From Limnohabitans curvus (lineage in GTDB: Bacteria > Pseudomonadota > Gammaproteobacteria > Burkholderiales > Burkholderiaceae_C): a stretch of 64,000 nucleotides of DNA. This document shows positions 19,637 through 30,086 of the stretch, in pieces. Positions within the stretch are counted from its first letter, which is position 1; every line of letters starts with the position of its first letter. Location: positions 2,604,001 through 2,668,000 of the forward strand of contig NZ_NESP01000001.1 in NCBI RefSeq assembly GCF_003063475.1, in the 5' to 3' direction. The notes under the pieces are model-generated. The model was not told where the DNA came from and made no database searches. It worked only from the letters and a program-made list of their open reading frames with translations. A program made the position numbers and the translations under genes.

Positions 19637-20409
19637 ACTTGATCACCTCACGTGACAACCCCTTGGTGAAAGACCTGCGCCGCTTGTCGCAAGACAGCAC
19701 GGCGTACCGCAAACTCGGCCGTGTTTGGTTAGAGGGCGACCATCTGTGCCGCGCTGCGCTCGCGCGTGGTGTCAAGCCTGAACATGCGGTGTTTGCCGAA
19801 TCGTTGTGGGCCACTGCACCGCGTGAATGGACGCAAGCGGCTGAGCGCAACACGGTGTTGCCCGATGCGCTGTTTGCCGAAATCAGCAGCCTAGAGTCAC
19901 CCGCCAAGATGGGCTTTGTGTTGGCGGCACCCACCTCGCAAGAGGTGCAGCCAACGACACCCACCGTGGTGCTGGATCGCGTGCAAGACGCTGGCAACGT
20001 GGGCTCGATTCTGCGCAGTGCTTCGGCCTTTGGCTTCAAGCAAGTGCTGGCCATCAAAGGTTCTGCCGCTCTGTGGTCGCCCAAGGTTTTGCGGGCAGGC
20101 ATGGGTGCGCATTTTGGGCTGCACTTGGTCGAAGGTTTGAGTGCCGACGATTTGAATGCCTTGGACATGCCTTGGGTTGCCACCAGTTCTCACCAAGGCC
20201 CGTTTTTGCACACCCTGCTGGCCGAGGCCAAGCTGCCCATGCCTTGTGCTTGGCTCATGGGTCACGAAGGGCAGGGCGTGTCTGCCGCGTTGGCCGAGCG
20301 TGCCACCGTGCATGTGCGCATTGCGCAGCCTGGCGGGGAAGAGTCCCTCAATGTGGCCTCGGCTGCTGCTATTTGCTTACACGCCAGCGCCACCTGTCAT
20401 TTGGGTTAA
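19633..20409 (+). CDS. SpoU (TrmH) family RNA 2'-O-methyltransferase
   Basis: This 258-residue SPOUT-class enzyme uses SAM to methylate a ribose 2'-OH of rRNA or tRNA. The N-terminal substrate-binding domain opens with [20 protein letters not shown]. The trefoil-knot catalytic domain has motif 1 [20 protein letters not shown], motif 2 [11 protein letters not shown] and motif 3 [20 protein letters not shown]. The N-terminal type resembles the RlmB/TsnR group, but the exact target nucleotide cannot be read from sequence, so no symbol is given. It overlaps rnhB by four bases and is last in the run before the carA promoter. Confidence 0.9.
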   Translation: MNLITSRDNPLVKDLRRLSQDSTAYRKLGRVWLEGDHLCRAALARGVKPEHAVFAESLWATAPREWTQAAERNTVLPDALFAEISSLESPAKMGFVLAAPTSQEVQPTTPTVVLDRVQDAGNVGSILRSASAFGFKQVLAIKGSAALWSPKVLRAGMGAHFGLHLVEGLSADDLNALDMPWVATSSHQGPFLHTLLAEAKLPMPCAWLMGHEGQGVSAALAERATVHVRIAQPGGEESLNVASAAAICLHASATCHLG

Positions 20410-20419
20410 TTCACCTGTT

Positions 20420-20452
20420 TTGATTCGGGAAAACCGGTGCCTCGGATATAAT
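20420..20452 (+). promoter_or_regulatory. carA promoter
   Basis: A perfect TATAAT lies at 20447-20452. TTGATT at 20420-20425 is the best -35 match, but the 21-base spacing is too long, so the -35 is uncertain. The 14 bases TATAATGAGAGGCT recur at the promoter near 49506. Confidence 0.6.
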
Positions 20453-20579
20453 GAGAGGCTTTCCCGCATCAACCTGTACGCCCCAGCTCAAACCTAGGCA
20501 AATTCCTCGAACAAAGCAGCCAAAGAGACACGTTCTCTTGTGAGCGCTGAGGCGTACCCGAACTATTCCGGAGAACCCA
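20453..20579 (+). promoter_or_regulatory. Structured carA leader
   Basis: GTACGCC-C-CAGC-TCA (20476-20490) can pair with TGA-GC-GCTG-A-GGCGTAC (20541-20557): 7 bp, one mismatch, 4 bp, a GC bulge, then 3 bp. Inside lies a hairpin AAGAGA/TCTCTT (20523-20539). The closing stem ends 12 bases before the Shine-Dalgarno GGAG (20570-20573). Control of carAB by pyrimidines or arginine is known in other bacteria; the mechanism here is inference. Confidence 0.55.
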
Positions 20580-21743
20580 GTGCTTTTGTCTCTTCAGGGA
20601 ACCTTCCCGCCCGCCATCTTGGCGCTCGCAGACGGCACGGTCTTTATCGGCAACTCGATCGGAGCCTCTGGCTCTACTGTCGGCGAAGTGGTGTTCAACA
20701 CCTCACTCACCGGCTACCAGGAAATCCTCACTGACCCCAGCTACTGCCAGCAGATCGTCACCTTGACGTACCCGCACATCGGTAACTACGGCGTCAACGT
20801 GGAAGACATCGAAGCTGACAAAGTCCATGCTGCTGGCTTGATCATCAAAGACTTGCCTTTGATAGCAAGCAACTTCCGCTCTAGCCAAACCTTGTCGGCC
20901 TATTTGGCTGATGCAGGCACCGTAGCCATCGCCAACATCGACACCCGTCAACTCACACGCATCTTGCGCACCAAGGGCGCGCAAAACGGCGCGATCGTGG
21001 GCTTGGCCAAAGGCCAAGAAGTTACGCAAGCGTTGATCGACCAAGCCGTGGCATCTGCCAAAGGCGCGCCGAATATGGCGGGCCTCGATTTGGCGCAAAA
21101 AGTCACAGTGTCTAAGTCGTATGAGTGGACAGAAACCGAGTGGACTTTGGGCGAAGGCTACGGCAACTTGACCGCGCCTAAGTTCCATGTGGTCGCGTAT
21201 GACTTTGGCGTGAAGAAAAACATCTTGCGCATGTTGGCCGAGCGCGGTTGCAAAGTGACCGTGGTGCCCGCCAAGACCCCAGCGGCTGACGTGCTCAAGC
21301 ACAACCCTGACGGTATTTTCTTGTCCAACGGCCCTGGGGACCCTCAGCCTTGCGATTACGCAATTGCTGCGGCTGCAGAGTTGATCGAAACCGGCATTCC
21401 TACATTTGGCATTTGCTTGGGTCACCAAATCATGGCCTTGGCCAGTGGCGCGAAAACGTTCAAGATGAAGTTTGGCCACCACGGCGCCAACCATCCTGTG
21501 AAAGACCTCGACTCTGGTCGCGTATCCATCACCAGCCAAAACCACGGTTTTGCAGTGGACGAAAAATCATTGCCCGCCAACTTGCGTGCCACGCACGTGT
21601 CTTTGTTTGACGGCACTTTGCAGGGCTTGGCCCGCACCGACAAACCCGCGTTTTGCTTCCAAGGCCACCCTGAAGCATCGCCCGGCCCGCACGACATTGC
21701 TTACCTCTTTGACCGCTTCATCAAACTGATGGAGGCGAAATAA
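20580..21743 (+). CDS. carA: Carbamoyl-phosphate synthase, small (glutaminase) subunit
   Basis: CarA hydrolyses glutamine and sends ammonia to CarB for carbamoyl phosphate, used for arginine and pyrimidines. The 387-residue product begins at GTG 20580, six bases after GGAG. The N-terminal CPSase domain shows [20 protein letters not shown] and [11 protein letters not shown]. The class I glutamine amidotransferase half has the nucleophile motif [10 protein letters not shown] near residue 278. The His-Glu pair lies in [13 protein letters not shown]. It is two bases upstream of carB and forms its operon. Confidence 0.97.
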   Translation: MLLSLQGTFPPAILALADGTVFIGNSIGASGSTVGEVVFNTSLTGYQEILTDPSYCQQIVTLTYPHIGNYGVNVEDIEADKVHAAGLIIKDLPLIASNFRSSQTLSAYLADAGTVAIANIDTRQLTRILRTKGAQNGAIVGLAKGQEVTQALIDQAVASAKGAPNMAGLDLAQKVTVSKSYEWTETEWTLGEGYGNLTAPKFHVVAYDFGVKKNILRMLAERGCKVTVVPAKTPAADVLKHNPDGIFLSNGPGDPQPCDYAIAAAAELIETGIPTFGICLGHQIMALASGAKTFKMKFGHHGANHPVKDLDSGRVSITSQNHGFAVDEKSLPANLRATHVSLFDGTLQGLARTDKPAFCFQGHPEASPGPHDIAYLFDRFIKLMEAK

Positions 21744-21745
21744 TC

Positions 21746-24700
21746 ATGCCAAAGCGCACCGACCTAAAAAGCATTCTCATCATTGGCGCAGGCCCGATCA
21801 TCATTGGTCAGGCGTGTGAGTTCGATTACTCCGGCGTGCAAGCTTGTAAAGCTTTGCGTGAAGAGGGCTACAAAGTCATCTTGATCAACAGTAACCCTGC
21901 CACGATCATGACCGACCCTGCTACGGCAGACGTCACCTACATCGAACCTATCACTTGGCAAACGGTTGAGAAGATCATTGCCAAAGAGCGTCCCGATGCC
22001 ATCCTGCCCACCATGGGTGGTCAAACTGCGCTGAACTGCGCGTTGGATTTGTGGCACCACGGCGTGTTGGCCAAGTACAAGGTCGAGCTGATTGGCGCAA
22101 CACCTGAGGCCATCGACAAAGCCGAAGATCGCTTGAAGTTCAAAGATGCCATGACCAAGATTGGTCTGGGCTCTGCGCGTTCAGGCATTGCCCACAGCAT
22201 GGAAGAAGCGTGGGATGTGCAAAAGAGTTTGGGTTTCCCCACCGTCATTCGCCCCAGCTTCACGCTGGGTGGCACAGGCGGCGGCATTGCCTACAACCCA
22301 GAAGAATTCGAAATCATCTGTAAGCGCGGCTTGGAAGCCTCACCCACCAACGAGCTGTTGATTGAAGAGTCTTTGCTCGGTTGGAAAGAGTACGAGATGG
22401 AAGTGGTGCGCGACAAGGCGGACAACTGCATCATCATTTGCTCGATCGAAAACTTAGACCCCATGGGCGTGCACACGGGTGACTCCATCACTGTGGCACC
22501 CGCACAAACCTTGACCGACAAGGAATACCAAATTTTGCGTAACGCCTCTTTGGCTGTGCTGCGCGAGATCGGTGTGGACACGGGCGGTTCCAACGTGCAG
22601 TTCTCCATCAACCCCAAAGATGGCCGCATGGTTGTCATTGAGATGAACCCACGTGTGTCGCGTTCATCTGCGTTGGCGTCCAAAGCCACGGGTTTCCCGA
22701 TTGCAAAAGTCGCCGCCAAGTTGGCGGTGGGTTACACGCTCGACGAGTTGCGCAATGAAATCACAGGCGGTGCAACGCCTGCGTCGTTCGAGCCATCCAT
22801 CGACTACGTGGTCACCAAAATTCCACGTTTCGCGTTCGAGAAATTCCCAACTGCTGACAGCCGCTTGACCACTCAAATGAAATCGGTGGGCGAGGTGATG
22901 GCCATGGGCCGTACCTTCCAAGAGTCCTTCCAAAAAGCCCTGCGCGGTTTGGAAGTCGGCGTGGACGGTATGAACGAAAAAACCCAAGACCGCGAAGTGC
23001 TCGAGAAGGAATTGGGCGAACCCGGTCCTGAGCGTATTTGGTACGTGGGCGATGCGTTCGCCATGGGCATGAGCGTGGACGAGGTGTTTGCCTTGACCAA
23101 GATTGACCCTTGGTTCTTGGTGCAAATCGAAGAGATTGTGAAGATTGAGCTTGAGCTTGAAACCACATCGCTCGACGCCATCACTGCACACGAGTTACGC
23201 GCTTTGAAAAAGAAGGGCTTCTCAGACCGCCGTTTGGCCAAGTTGCTCAAGACCACCGAACACGTGGTGCGTGCACGCCGCCATGACCAGGGCATTCGCC
23301 CCGTCTACAAGCGTGTGGACACCTGTGCGGCTGAGTTCTCGACGGACACGGCTTACATGTATTCGTGTTACGAAGGTAACGGCGACGCCTTCGGCGTGGG
23401 TGCTGCTGAATGCGAAGCAGAGCCTACCAACAACAAAAAAATCATGGTGCTCGGCGGTGGTCCTAACCGCATCGGTCAGGGTATCGAGTTTGACTACTGC
23501 TGCGTTCACGCCGCGCTCGCCATGCGCGAAGACGGCTATGAAACCATCATGGTCAACTGCAACCCAGAGACTGTGTCGACCGACTACGACACCTCTGACC
23601 GTTTGTACTTTGAGCCATTGACGCTCGAAGACGTGCTCGAAATCGTCGACAAAGAAAAGCCAACCGGCGTCATCGTTCAATACGGTGGTCAAACACCTTT
23701 GAAATTGGCTTTGGGCCTGGAGGCGGCTGGCGTGCCGATCATCGGCACCAGCCCAGACATGATTGACGCGGCCGAAGACCGTGAGCGTTTCCAAAAGTTG
23801 TTGCAAGACCTCGGTCTGCGCCAACCGCCCAACGCCACAGCCCGCACCGAGCCAGAAGCTTTGGAAAAAGCCGCAGCTTTGGGTTACCCCTTGGTCGTTC
23901 GTCCCAGCTACGTGTTGGGTGGCCGTGCGATGGAAATCGTGCACGAGCAACGCGACCTCGAGCGCTACATGCGCGAAGCGGTCAAGGTGTCGCACGACTC
24001 GCCTGTGTTGCTCGACCGTTTCTTGAACGATGCGATTGAGTGCGATGTGGACTGCTTGCGCGACCCAGAAGGCAAGACCTTCATCGGCGGCGTGATGGAA
24101 CACATCGAACAAGCCGGTGTGCACAGCGGCGACTCGGCTTGCTCCTTGCCGCCTTATTCGTTGTCGGCTGATACCGTGAACGAACTCAAGCGCCAATCTG
24201 CAGCCATGGCGGGCGCTTTGAACGTGGTCGGCCTGATGAACGTGCAATTCGCGATTCAACACGTGGACGGCAAAGACGTCATCTATGTGCTGGAAGTCAA
24301 CCCACGCGCGTCACGCACGGTGCCTTATGTGTCCAAAGCCACGGGCATCCAGTTGGCCAAGGTCGCTGCACGCTGTATGGCGGGCCAAACCTTGGCATCG
24401 CAAGGCATCACCAAAGAAGTGACACCCCCTTACTTCAGTGTCAAAGAAGCGGTGTTCCCCTTCGTGAAGTTCCCAGGTGTGGACACCATCCTCGGCCCAG
24501 AGATGAAGTCAACCGGTGAAGTCATGGGTGTGGGCAAAACATTTGGCGAAGCCTTTGTGAAGAGCCAATTGGGTGCTGGCACCAAGTTGCCTCGTCCTCG
24601 CGATGCGGATGGCCGCTCGACGGGCAAGGTGTTCATCTCGGTGAAGAACAACGACAAAGCACGTGCCATCGAAGTGGCGCGCCAGTTGTCTGTTTTGGGC

Positions 24701-25024
24701 TTTGAGTTGATTGCAACCAAAGGCACAGCATCTGCCATTGTGGAGGCCGGCGTGCCCTGCGATGTGGTGAACAAAGTGACCGAAGGTCGCCCACACATTG
24801 TGGACAGTATCAAAAACAACGAAGTGGTGTTGGTCATCAACACCGTGGAAGAGCGTCGCAATGCGATTGCCGATTCGCGCCACATTCGTACCTCGGCATT
24901 GCTCAACCGTGTGACCACCTTCACAACCATCGCAGGCGCTGAAGCGGCTGTGGAAGGTATGAAGTACATGGACAAGTTGGATGTCATTTCTGTGCAGGAA
25001 ATGCACGCTCAACTGACGGCCTAA
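21746..25024 (+). CDS. carB: Carbamoyl-phosphate synthase, large subunit
   Basis: CarB makes carbamoyl phosphate from bicarbonate, ammonia and two ATP. The 1092-residue product is two homologous ATP-grasp halves. The first opens [20 protein letters not shown] and the second [20 protein letters not shown] near residue 565. [12 protein letters not shown] and [11 protein letters not shown] are the matching ATP-binding loops. The C-terminal 140 residues form the allosteric MGS-like domain ([20 protein letters not shown]) which in relatives binds UMP and ornithine. It is slightly longer than the E. coli protein (1073). greA follows after 9 bases. Confidence 0.98.
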   Translation: MPKRTDLKSILIIGAGPIIIGQACEFDYSGVQACKALREEGYKVILINSNPATIMTDPATADVTYIEPITWQTVEKIIAKERPDAILPTMGGQTALNCALDLWHHGVLAKYKVELIGATPEAIDKAEDRLKFKDAMTKIGLGSARSGIAHSMEEAWDVQKSLGFPTVIRPSFTLGGTGGGIAYNPEEFEIICKRGLEASPTNELLIEESLLGWKEYEMEVVRDKADNCIIICSIENLDPMGVHTGDSITVAPAQTLTDKEYQILRNASLAVLREIGVDTGGSNVQFSINPKDGRMVVIEMNPRVSRSSALASKATGFPIAKVAAKLAVGYTLDELRNEITGGATPASFEPSIDYVVTKIPRFAFEKFPTADSRLTTQMKSVGEVMAMGRTFQESFQKALRGLEVGVDGMNEKTQDREVLEKELGEPGPERIWYVGDAFAMGMSVDEVFALTKIDPWFLVQIEEIVKIELELETTSLDAITAHELRALKKKGFSDRRLAKLLKTTEHVVRARRHDQGIRPVYKRVDTCAAEFSTDTAYMYSCYEGNGDAFGVGAAECEAEPTNNKKIMVLGGGPNRIGQGIEFDYCCVHAALAMREDGYETIMVNCNPETVSTDYDTSDRLYFEPLTLEDVLEIVDKEKPTGVIVQYGGQTPLKLALGLEAAGVPIIGTSPDMIDAAEDRERFQKLLQDLGLRQPPNATARTEPEALEKAAALGYPLVVRPSYVLGGRAMEIVHEQRDLERYMREAVKVSHDSPVLLDRFLNDAIECDVDCLRDPEGKTFIGGVMEHIEQAGVHSGDSACSLPPYSLSADTVNELKRQSAAMAGALNVVGLMNVQFAIQHVDGKDVIYVLEVNPRASRTVPYVSKATGIQLAKVAARCMAGQTLASQGITKEVTPPYFSVKEAVFPFVKFPGVDTILGPEMKSTGEVMGVGKTFGEAFVKSQLGAGTKLPRPRDADGRSTGKVFISVKNNDKARAIEVARQLSVLGFELIATKGTASAIVEAGVPCDVVNKVTEGRPHIVDSIKNNEVVLVINTVEERRNAIADSRHIRTSALLNRVTTFTTIAGAEAAVEGMKYMDKLDVISVQEMHAQLTA

Positions 25025-25033
25025 GGACACACG

Positions 25034-25510
25034 ATGAGTACAGTTCCCATCACCAAACGCGGTGCAGAAAAGCTCAAGGACGAGTTGCACAAACTCAAAA
25101 CCGTTGAGCGTCCATCGGTCATCGCGGCAATTGCCGAAGCGCGTGCGCAAGGCGACTTGAGCGAGAACGCCGAATACGACGCAGCCAAAGACCGTCAAGG
25201 TTTCATCGAAGGCCGCATTCAAGAAATTGAAGGCAAGCTGTCGGTGGCACAAATCATTGACCCTGCATCGCTTGATGCAGGTGGTCGTGTGGTGTTTGGC
25301 GCTACTGTGGCGTTGGAAGACGAAGGCACGGGGGACAAAGTGACCTATCAAATCGTGGGCGAAGACGAAGCCGATTTGAAGCTTGGTCTCGTCAACATCA
25401 GTAGCCCAATTGCCCGTGCCTTGATTGGCAAGGAAGAGGGCGATGTGGCTGAAGTGCAAGCACCGGGCGGTGTGAAGCACTACGAAGTGGTCAAGGTCTC
25501 TTACCTGTAA
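25034..25510 (+). CDS. greA: Transcription elongation factor GreA
   Basis: GreA rescues backtracked RNA polymerase by stimulating transcript cleavage through the secondary channel. The 158-residue protein has the N-terminal coiled coil with the acidic tip ([20 protein letters not shown]). The C-terminal FKBP-like domain reads [20 protein letters not shown]. It follows carB by 9 bases, an order common in proteobacteria, so it probably shares the carA promoter. Confidence 0.98.
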   Translation: MSTVPITKRGAEKLKDELHKLKTVERPSVIAAIAEARAQGDLSENAEYDAAKDRQGFIEGRIQEIEGKLSVAQIIDPASLDAGGRVVFGATVALEDEGTGDKVTYQIVGEDEADLKLGLVNISSPIARALIGKEEGDVAEVQAPGGVKHYEVVKVSYL

Positions 25511-25521
25511 CAACCCCTCAC

Positions 25522-25956
25522 ATGGCGCGGCTACACCTCTTTTTAGCAGCGCTGTGGTGGGGCAGTTTGTGTGCGGTGGGATTTATGGTGGTGCCGATGC
25601 TGTTCATGCATTTGGAAACACCGGCCATCGCAGGGCATATGGCTGCCAAGCTGTTCACCGCGCAGTCGTGGCTGTCACTGATGTGTGGCTTGCTGCTTTT
25701 GTTGGCGGCCAAACGCCTTGACCAAGATGAATCTCACACACCATCACCGTGGGTGATTGCAGGCATGTTGTGCGCCTTGTTGATTGAAGTGGGTGTGAAG
25801 CCCCACATCATGGCTCGTGACAACATGGCTTTGTGGCACAACTTAGGCACTGCGCTGTATGTGTTGCAGTGGTTGTGCGCTGGCAAGACGCTGTGGGCGT
25901 TGAGCCCTGCGCAGACTGAACTTGCTGTTGCAGCAAGTTCAGAGCAAAGCGATTAA
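25522..25956 (+). CDS. DUF4149 membrane protein
   Basis: This is a small inner-membrane protein of 144 residues with about four membrane segments, starting MARLHLFLAALWWGSLCAVG. The early WWGSL followed by GFMVVPMLFMHL is typical of the DUF4149 family, which has no established function. Its place behind greA in Burkholderiales is common. The last four bases overlap, tail to tail, with yhbY on the other strand. The alanine- and glutamate-rich C-terminus is probably cytoplasmic and disordered. No motif supports a catalytic role. Confidence 0.8.
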   Translation: MARLHLFLAALWWGSLCAVGFMVVPMLFMHLETPAIAGHMAAKLFTAQSWLSLMCGLLLLLAAKRLDQDESHTPSPWVIAGMLCALLIEVGVKPHIMARDNMALWHNLGTALYVLQWLCAGKTLWALSPAQTELAVAASSEQSD

Positions 25957-26426
25957 CCCAAGGTGCGTTTTTTGACCGAAATCTTTTTCGGTTTGGCGCG
26001 TTTGACTTGGCCGCCAGAGGTCAGGCGTTGGTTGCCCAGCACGCGCAAAGTTTTCACTTCGGGGCGTTGACCGCCACGACTGCTGTACTTGAGCACTTTC
26101 ACATCGCGCGGGCCAGCCATGCGCTCTTCGTCGACGGTGCGTTCTTTTTCAGCGCGAGGACGCCACAACACAAACAGCTTGCCGATGTGTTGAATGGGGG
26201 CTGCGTTGAGTTGGTCGGCCAAAGCCACAAACATGGCTTCGCGTGCTTGGCGGTCGTCGCCCAACACACGGATTTTGATGAGGCCGTGTGCGTTCAGTGC
26301 CATCTCGGCTTCTTTGAGAACGGCAGGCGTTAAACCATCGTTGCCAATCATGACGACGGGGTCTAAATGGTGCGCTTCGGCGCGGTGAATTTTGCGTTGA
26401 GCAGGTGTGAGTTGTATTGCGGACAT
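25953..26426 (-). CDS. yhbY: YhbY family RNA-binding protein (CRM domain)
   Basis: YhbY binds pre-50S particles and is thought to help ribosome assembly. Residues 1-100 are a CRM domain: [40 protein letters not shown] and [15 protein letters not shown]. The usual GxxG-type loop appears as IGNDG. E. coli YhbY has about 97 residues; this one has 157. The extra C-terminal part is basic ([14 protein letters not shown]) and may add RNA affinity. It is divergent from rlmE, another 50S assembly gene, with only 34 bases between the starts. Confidence 0.9.
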   Translation of the reverse strand: MSAIQLTPAQRKIHRAEAHHLDPVVMIGNDGLTPAVLKEAEMALNAHGLIKIRVLGDDRQAREAMFVALADQLNAAPIQHIGKLFVLWRPRAEKERTVDEERMAGPRDVKVLKYSSRGGQRPEVKTLRVLGNQRLTSGGQVKRAKPKKISVKKRTLG

Positions 26427-26460
26427 GCGGGTATTATCCCCGCTCGCTCAAAGGTATGAA

Positions 26461-27135
26461 TTGAAAGCTAAAACTAAAAGCAAAAAGGTCAACAAAACAT
26501 GGTTGAACGACCATGTGAACGACACCTACGTCAAGCTGGCCCAAAAAGAGGGCTATCGCGCACGTGCGGCTTACAAACTCAAGGAAATTGACGAGCAGCT
26601 CAGCCTCATCAAGCCGGGCAACGTGGTGGTGGACTTGGGCTGTGCGCCGGGCGCTTGGTGCCAATACCTGCGCCGCCGCATGTCGCCCGCAGGCGCTGCC
26701 ACGGGCACTTTGAACGGCACCATCATCGGTTTGGATATCTTGCCCATGGAACCCGTCGAGGACGTCACGTTCATTCAGGGCGACTTCCGTGAAGAAGAGG
26801 TCTTGGCGCAGCTAGAAGCGGCCTTGCAAGGCCGTATCGTGGATGTGGTGGTGTCCGACATGGCGCCCAACCTCACAGGCATTGAATCGACCGATGCCAC
26901 CCGCATTGCCCATTTGATTGAGTTGGCCGTGGACTTCGCACAAAAACACCTCAAAGACGATGGTGCTTTGGTGGTCAAGCTCTTTCATGGGAGCGGTTAC
27001 AGCGATTTGGTCAACTTGTTTAAAAGTACGTTTCGCGTGGTCAAGCCCATCAAACCCAAGGCCAGTCGCGACAAATCAAGTGAAACCTTTTTGGTTGGTA
27101 TGGGCGTGAAAAGTCGCGTTTCAGTAAATCCTTGA
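26461..27135 (+). CDS. rlmE: 23S rRNA (uridine-2'-O)-methyltransferase RlmE
   Basis: RlmE (FtsJ/RrmJ) methylates U2552 of 23S rRNA (E. coli numbering) in the late 50S assembly stage. The preferred start is TTG 26461, with AAAGG 6 bases before it. This gives 224 residues beginning [20 protein letters not shown]. The frame is open further upstream, but that part overlaps yhbY. The SAM site is [15 protein letters not shown]. The K-D-K-E catalytic tetrad fits [23 protein letters not shown] and the C-terminal [12 protein letters not shown]. rlmE-ftsH is a heat-shock pair in E. coli, and the same order holds here. Confidence 0.95.
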   Translation: MKAKTKSKKVNKTWLNDHVNDTYVKLAQKEGYRARAAYKLKEIDEQLSLIKPGNVVVDLGCAPGAWCQYLRRRMSPAGAATGTLNGTIIGLDILPMEPVEDVTFIQGDFREEEVLAQLEAALQGRIVDVVVSDMAPNLTGIESTDATRIAHLIELAVDFAQKHLKDDGALVVKLFHGSGYSDLVNLFKSTFRVVKPIKPKASRDKSSETFLVGMGVKSRVSVNP

Positions 27136-27177
27136 TTTTTCTAAGGCTGCTTGCAGTGAATAAAGCGGGCCCAAGCG

Positions 27178-27205
27178 CTTGAAACGCCTAAAATCAGGCC
27201 CATCT
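27178..27205 (+). promoter_or_regulatory. Sigma-32 (RpoH)-type heat-shock promoter for ftsH
   Basis: CTTGAAA (27178-27184), a 13-base spacer, then gCCCATcT (27198-27205) matches the CTTGAAA-N13/14-CCCCATNT consensus with one mismatch in the -10. It lies 38 bases before the ftsH start. Confidence 0.7.
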
Positions 27206-27242
27206 CAGTACATCTCGTACTCTTTTTATTTCGGAGCCCACA

Positions 27243-29156
27243 TTGAATAATCAATGGTTCTCAAAAGTCGCTGTTTGGTTGGTCATCGCTTTGGTGATGT
27301 TTACCGTGTTCAAACAGTTTGAAACTCGTCCCGGCGCAGGCTCTGGCTACCTTGGCTACTCGGACTTCCTTGAAGAAGTTCGCGCCAAGCGCATCAAAAC
27401 CGCCACCATCCAAGAAGGCCAGGGCGGTACAGAAATTACCGCCGTCACCAATGATGAGCGCAAGATTCGCACAACAGCGACTTACCTCGACCGTGGCCTG
27501 GTGGGCGACCTCATCGCCAATGGCGTGAAGTTTGACGTCAAGCCCCGCGAAGAAGGCTCGCTCCTCATGACCCTGTTGGTCAGCTGGGGCCCCATGCTGC
27601 TCTTGATTGGCGTGTGGGTGTACTTCATGCGCCAAATGCAAGGTGGCGGCAAGGGTGGCGCATTCAGCTTCGGCAAGAGCAAAGCGCGCATGCTGGATGA
27701 GAACAACAACCAAGTCACCTTTGCTGACGTGGCAGGTTGCGATGAAGCCAAAGAAGAAGTGAAAGAAGTGGTGGACTTTTTGAAAGACCCACAACGCTTC
27801 CAAAAACTGGGTGGTCGTATTCCACGCGGTTTGCTCTTGGTCGGCCCTCCCGGTACCGGTAAAACATTGTTGGCCAAAGGCATTGCCGGCGAAGCCAAAG
27901 TGCCGTTCTTCAGCATCTCGGGTTCAGACTTCGTGGAGATGTTTGTAGGTGTGGGCGCAGCGCGCGTGCGCGACATGTTCGAAAACGCCAAAAAGAATGC
28001 ACCTTGCATCATCTTCATTGACGAGATTGATGCTGTTGGCCGTCAACGTGGCGCCGGTGTGGGCGGCGGTAACGACGAGCGCGAACAAACCTTGAACCAA
28101 ATGTTGGTCGAGATGGATGGTTTCGAAACCAACCTCGGCGTCATCGTGGTGGCTGCGACCAACCGTCCCGACATTTTGGATGCCGCTTTGTTGCGCCCTG
28201 GTCGCTTTGACCGCCAGGTGTACGTGACCTTGCCGGACATCCGTGGCCGCGAACAAATTTTGAACGTGCATATGCGCAAAGTACCAATTGGCCAAGACGT
28301 CAATGCCAGCGTGATCGCACGTGGCACACCCGGCATGAGCGGTGCTGATTTGGCCAACCTGTGTAACGAAGCTGCTTTGATGGCAGCACGTCGCAACGCG
28401 CGTGTGGTGGAGATGCAAGACTTCGAAAAGGCCAAAGACAAAATCTTGATGGGCCCTGAGCGCAAGAGCATGGTCATGCCAGAAGAAGAGCGTCGCAACA
28501 CGGCGTACCACGAATCTGGCCACGCCTTGATTGGCAAGTTGTTGCCCAAGTGTGACCCTGTGCACAAAGTCACCATCATCCCGCGTGGTCGCGCTTTGGG
28601 TGTGACCATGAGCCTGCCTGAAAAAGACCGTTACAGCTACGACAAAGAATTCATGCTCAATCAAATCAGCATGTTGTTCGGTGGTCGTATTGCTGAAGAA
28701 GTGTTCATGAACCAAATGACCACAGGCGCGAGCAACGACTTTGAGCGTGCCACATCCATCGCCCGTGACATGGTGACGCGCTACGGCATGACCGATGCTT
28801 TGGGCCCGATGGTGTATGCCGAAAACGAAGGTGAAGTGTTCTTGGGCCGCTCGGTCACCAAGACCACCAGCATGTCTGAAGCTACCATGCAAAAGGTGGA
28901 TGTTGAAGTGCGTCGCATCATCGACATGCAGTACAACTTGGCCCGTCGCTTGATTGAAGAGAACTCAGACAAGATGCACACCATGGCTAAGGCTTTGCTC
29001 GAATGGGAAACCATCGACAAAGAGCAAATCGACGACATCATGGAAGGCCGTCAGCCACGTCCACCGAAAGATTGGACACCACGCACCCCTTCGGGCGGTG
29101 ACAGCAGTGGCGGCACCCCAGCGGTGCAAGCAGACCCATCACCCAGCGCGGCTTAA
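27243..29156 (+). CDS. ftsH: ATP-dependent zinc metalloprotease FtsH
   Basis: FtsH is the membrane-bound hexameric AAA+ protease that degrades RpoH, LpxC, SecY and other proteins. The start is TTG 27243 with GGAG at 27232-27235. The 637-residue product has two membrane segments (about 7-25 and 105-128) around a periplasmic domain. Walker A GPPGTGKT is at about 201-208, Walker B is [12 protein letters not shown], and the zinc site HESGH is at 423-427. The proline-rich tail is disordered. A sigma-32-like promoter lies just upstream and a hairpin terminator follows. Confidence 0.98.
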   Translation: MNNQWFSKVAVWLVIALVMFTVFKQFETRPGAGSGYLGYSDFLEEVRAKRIKTATIQEGQGGTEITAVTNDERKIRTTATYLDRGLVGDLIANGVKFDVKPREEGSLLMTLLVSWGPMLLLIGVWVYFMRQMQGGGKGGAFSFGKSKARMLDENNNQVTFADVAGCDEAKEEVKEVVDFLKDPQRFQKLGGRIPRGLLLVGPPGTGKTLLAKGIAGEAKVPFFSISGSDFVEMFVGVGAARVRDMFENAKKNAPCIIFIDEIDAVGRQRGAGVGGGNDEREQTLNQMLVEMDGFETNLGVIVVAATNRPDILDAALLRPGRFDRQVYVTLPDIRGREQILNVHMRKVPIGQDVNASVIARGTPGMSGADLANLCNEAALMAARRNARVVEMQDFEKAKDKILMGPERKSMVMPEEERRNTAYHESGHALIGKLLPKCDPVHKVTIIPRGRALGVTMSLPEKDRYSYDKEFMLNQISMLFGGRIAEEVFMNQMTTGASNDFERATSIARDMVTRYGMTDALGPMVYAENEGEVFLGRSVTKTTSMSEATMQKVDVEVRRIIDMQYNLARRLIEENSDKMHTMAKALLEWETIDKEQIDDIMEGRQPRPPKDWTPRTPSGGDSSGGTPAVQADPSPSAA

Positions 29157-29175
29157 GCGATTGGGTTGAATCAAG

Positions 29176-29198
29176 AACGGGGCGCAAGCCCCGTTTTT
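29176..29198 (+). terminator. Hairpin terminator after ftsH
   Basis: AACGGGGC-GCAA-GCCCCGTT followed by TTT, 20 bases after the ftsH stop and 13 bases before folP. Confidence 0.85.
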
Positions 29199-29210
29199 CA
29201 TGGAGCATTT

Positions 29211-30035
29211 ATGTTTTGGCAAACCACACGATTTCGCATTGACCTCAGCCAACCGCAGGTGATGGGCATTGTCAATGTCACGCCAGATTCTTTCTCGGAC
29301 GGAGGCCAGCATGCCAGCACGCGTGCTGCTTTGGTCCATTGCGAACAGTTGCTCAAAGACGGCGCGCATATTTTGGACATTGGTGGCGAGTCCACCCGTC
29401 CTGGCGCGCCTGCTGTGTCGCTCGAAGACGAATTGGCGCGGGTGCTGCCCGTGGTGCGCGAAGCGGTGCGTTTGAATGTGCCGATTTCGATTGATACCTA
29501 CAAAGCGGGCGTGATGCAAGCCGTGTTGGATGCAGGCGCAGACATCATCAACGATGTGTGGGCACTGCGTCAGGCCGGTGCGCAGCAGGTGGTCGCTGCG
29601 CATGCCCAGTGCGGTGTGTGCTTGATGCACATGCACGGTGAACCTCAAACCATGCAGACCTTACCAATGCAAGGCAGTTCAATTCAGCCTGTGGCTGAGT
29701 TCTTGAAAAATCAGGCGCAAGCGTTGCAAGCCCTAGGCGTGGCGGACGAACGCATTGCGTTAGACCCCGGTGTAGGCTTTGGCAAAACCGTGGCGCAAAA
29801 CTTTGAACTGCTCGCGCACCAAGACTTGTTGTTGGCTTTGGGTTACCCCTTGCTCGTGGGCTGGTCGCGCAAATCATCCATTGGTGCAGTCACGGGTTGT
29901 GCGGTAGGCGAACGCATGGTGCCTAGCGTGGCTGCTGCACTCTTGGCGGTGGAGCGTGGTGCACATGTTGTGCGTGTGCATGATGTGGCGCAAACTGTGC
30001 AGGCGCTTCAAGTTTGGCAAGCCGCTCAAGTTTGA
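29211..30035 (+). CDS. folP: Dihydropteroate synthase
   Basis: FolP condenses p-aminobenzoate with dihydropterin pyrophosphate in folate synthesis and is the sulfonamide target. The 274-residue TIM barrel starts at ATG 29211 (GGAG at 29202); upstream in-frame sequence runs through the terminator hairpin. Signatures are VMGIVNVTPDSFSDGGQH, ILDIGGESTRPGAPAVSLED, VCLMHMHGEPQTMQ, IALDPGVGFGKT and LVGWSRKSSIG. It is followed by glmM, the usual ftsH-folP-glmM arrangement. Confidence 0.97.
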   Translation: MFWQTTRFRIDLSQPQVMGIVNVTPDSFSDGGQHASTRAALVHCEQLLKDGAHILDIGGESTRPGAPAVSLEDELARVLPVVREAVRLNVPISIDTYKAGVMQAVLDAGADIINDVWALRQAGAQQVVAAHAQCGVCLMHMHGEPQTMQTLPMQGSSIQPVAEFLKNQAQALQALGVADERIALDPGVGFGKTVAQNFELLAHQDLLLALGYPLLVGWSRKSSIGAVTGCAVGERMVPSVAAALLAVERGAHVVRVHDVAQTVQALQVWQAAQV

Positions 30036-30086
30036 GACAATGGACTCAAATTGATAGCAAAAAAATAACGACCAAGGCACAACAAC

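Noticed and set aside
20540..20734. A short frame starting in the carA leader (possible leader peptide)
   Set aside because: It begins at a GTG without a ribosome site and runs 155 bases into carA in another frame. It lacks the runs of Arg or other regulatory codons expected of an attenuator peptide.
23222..24262. A 346-codon minus-strand open frame opposite carB
   Set aside because: It is the antisense shadow of a fully conserved gene, with no recognisable protein family.
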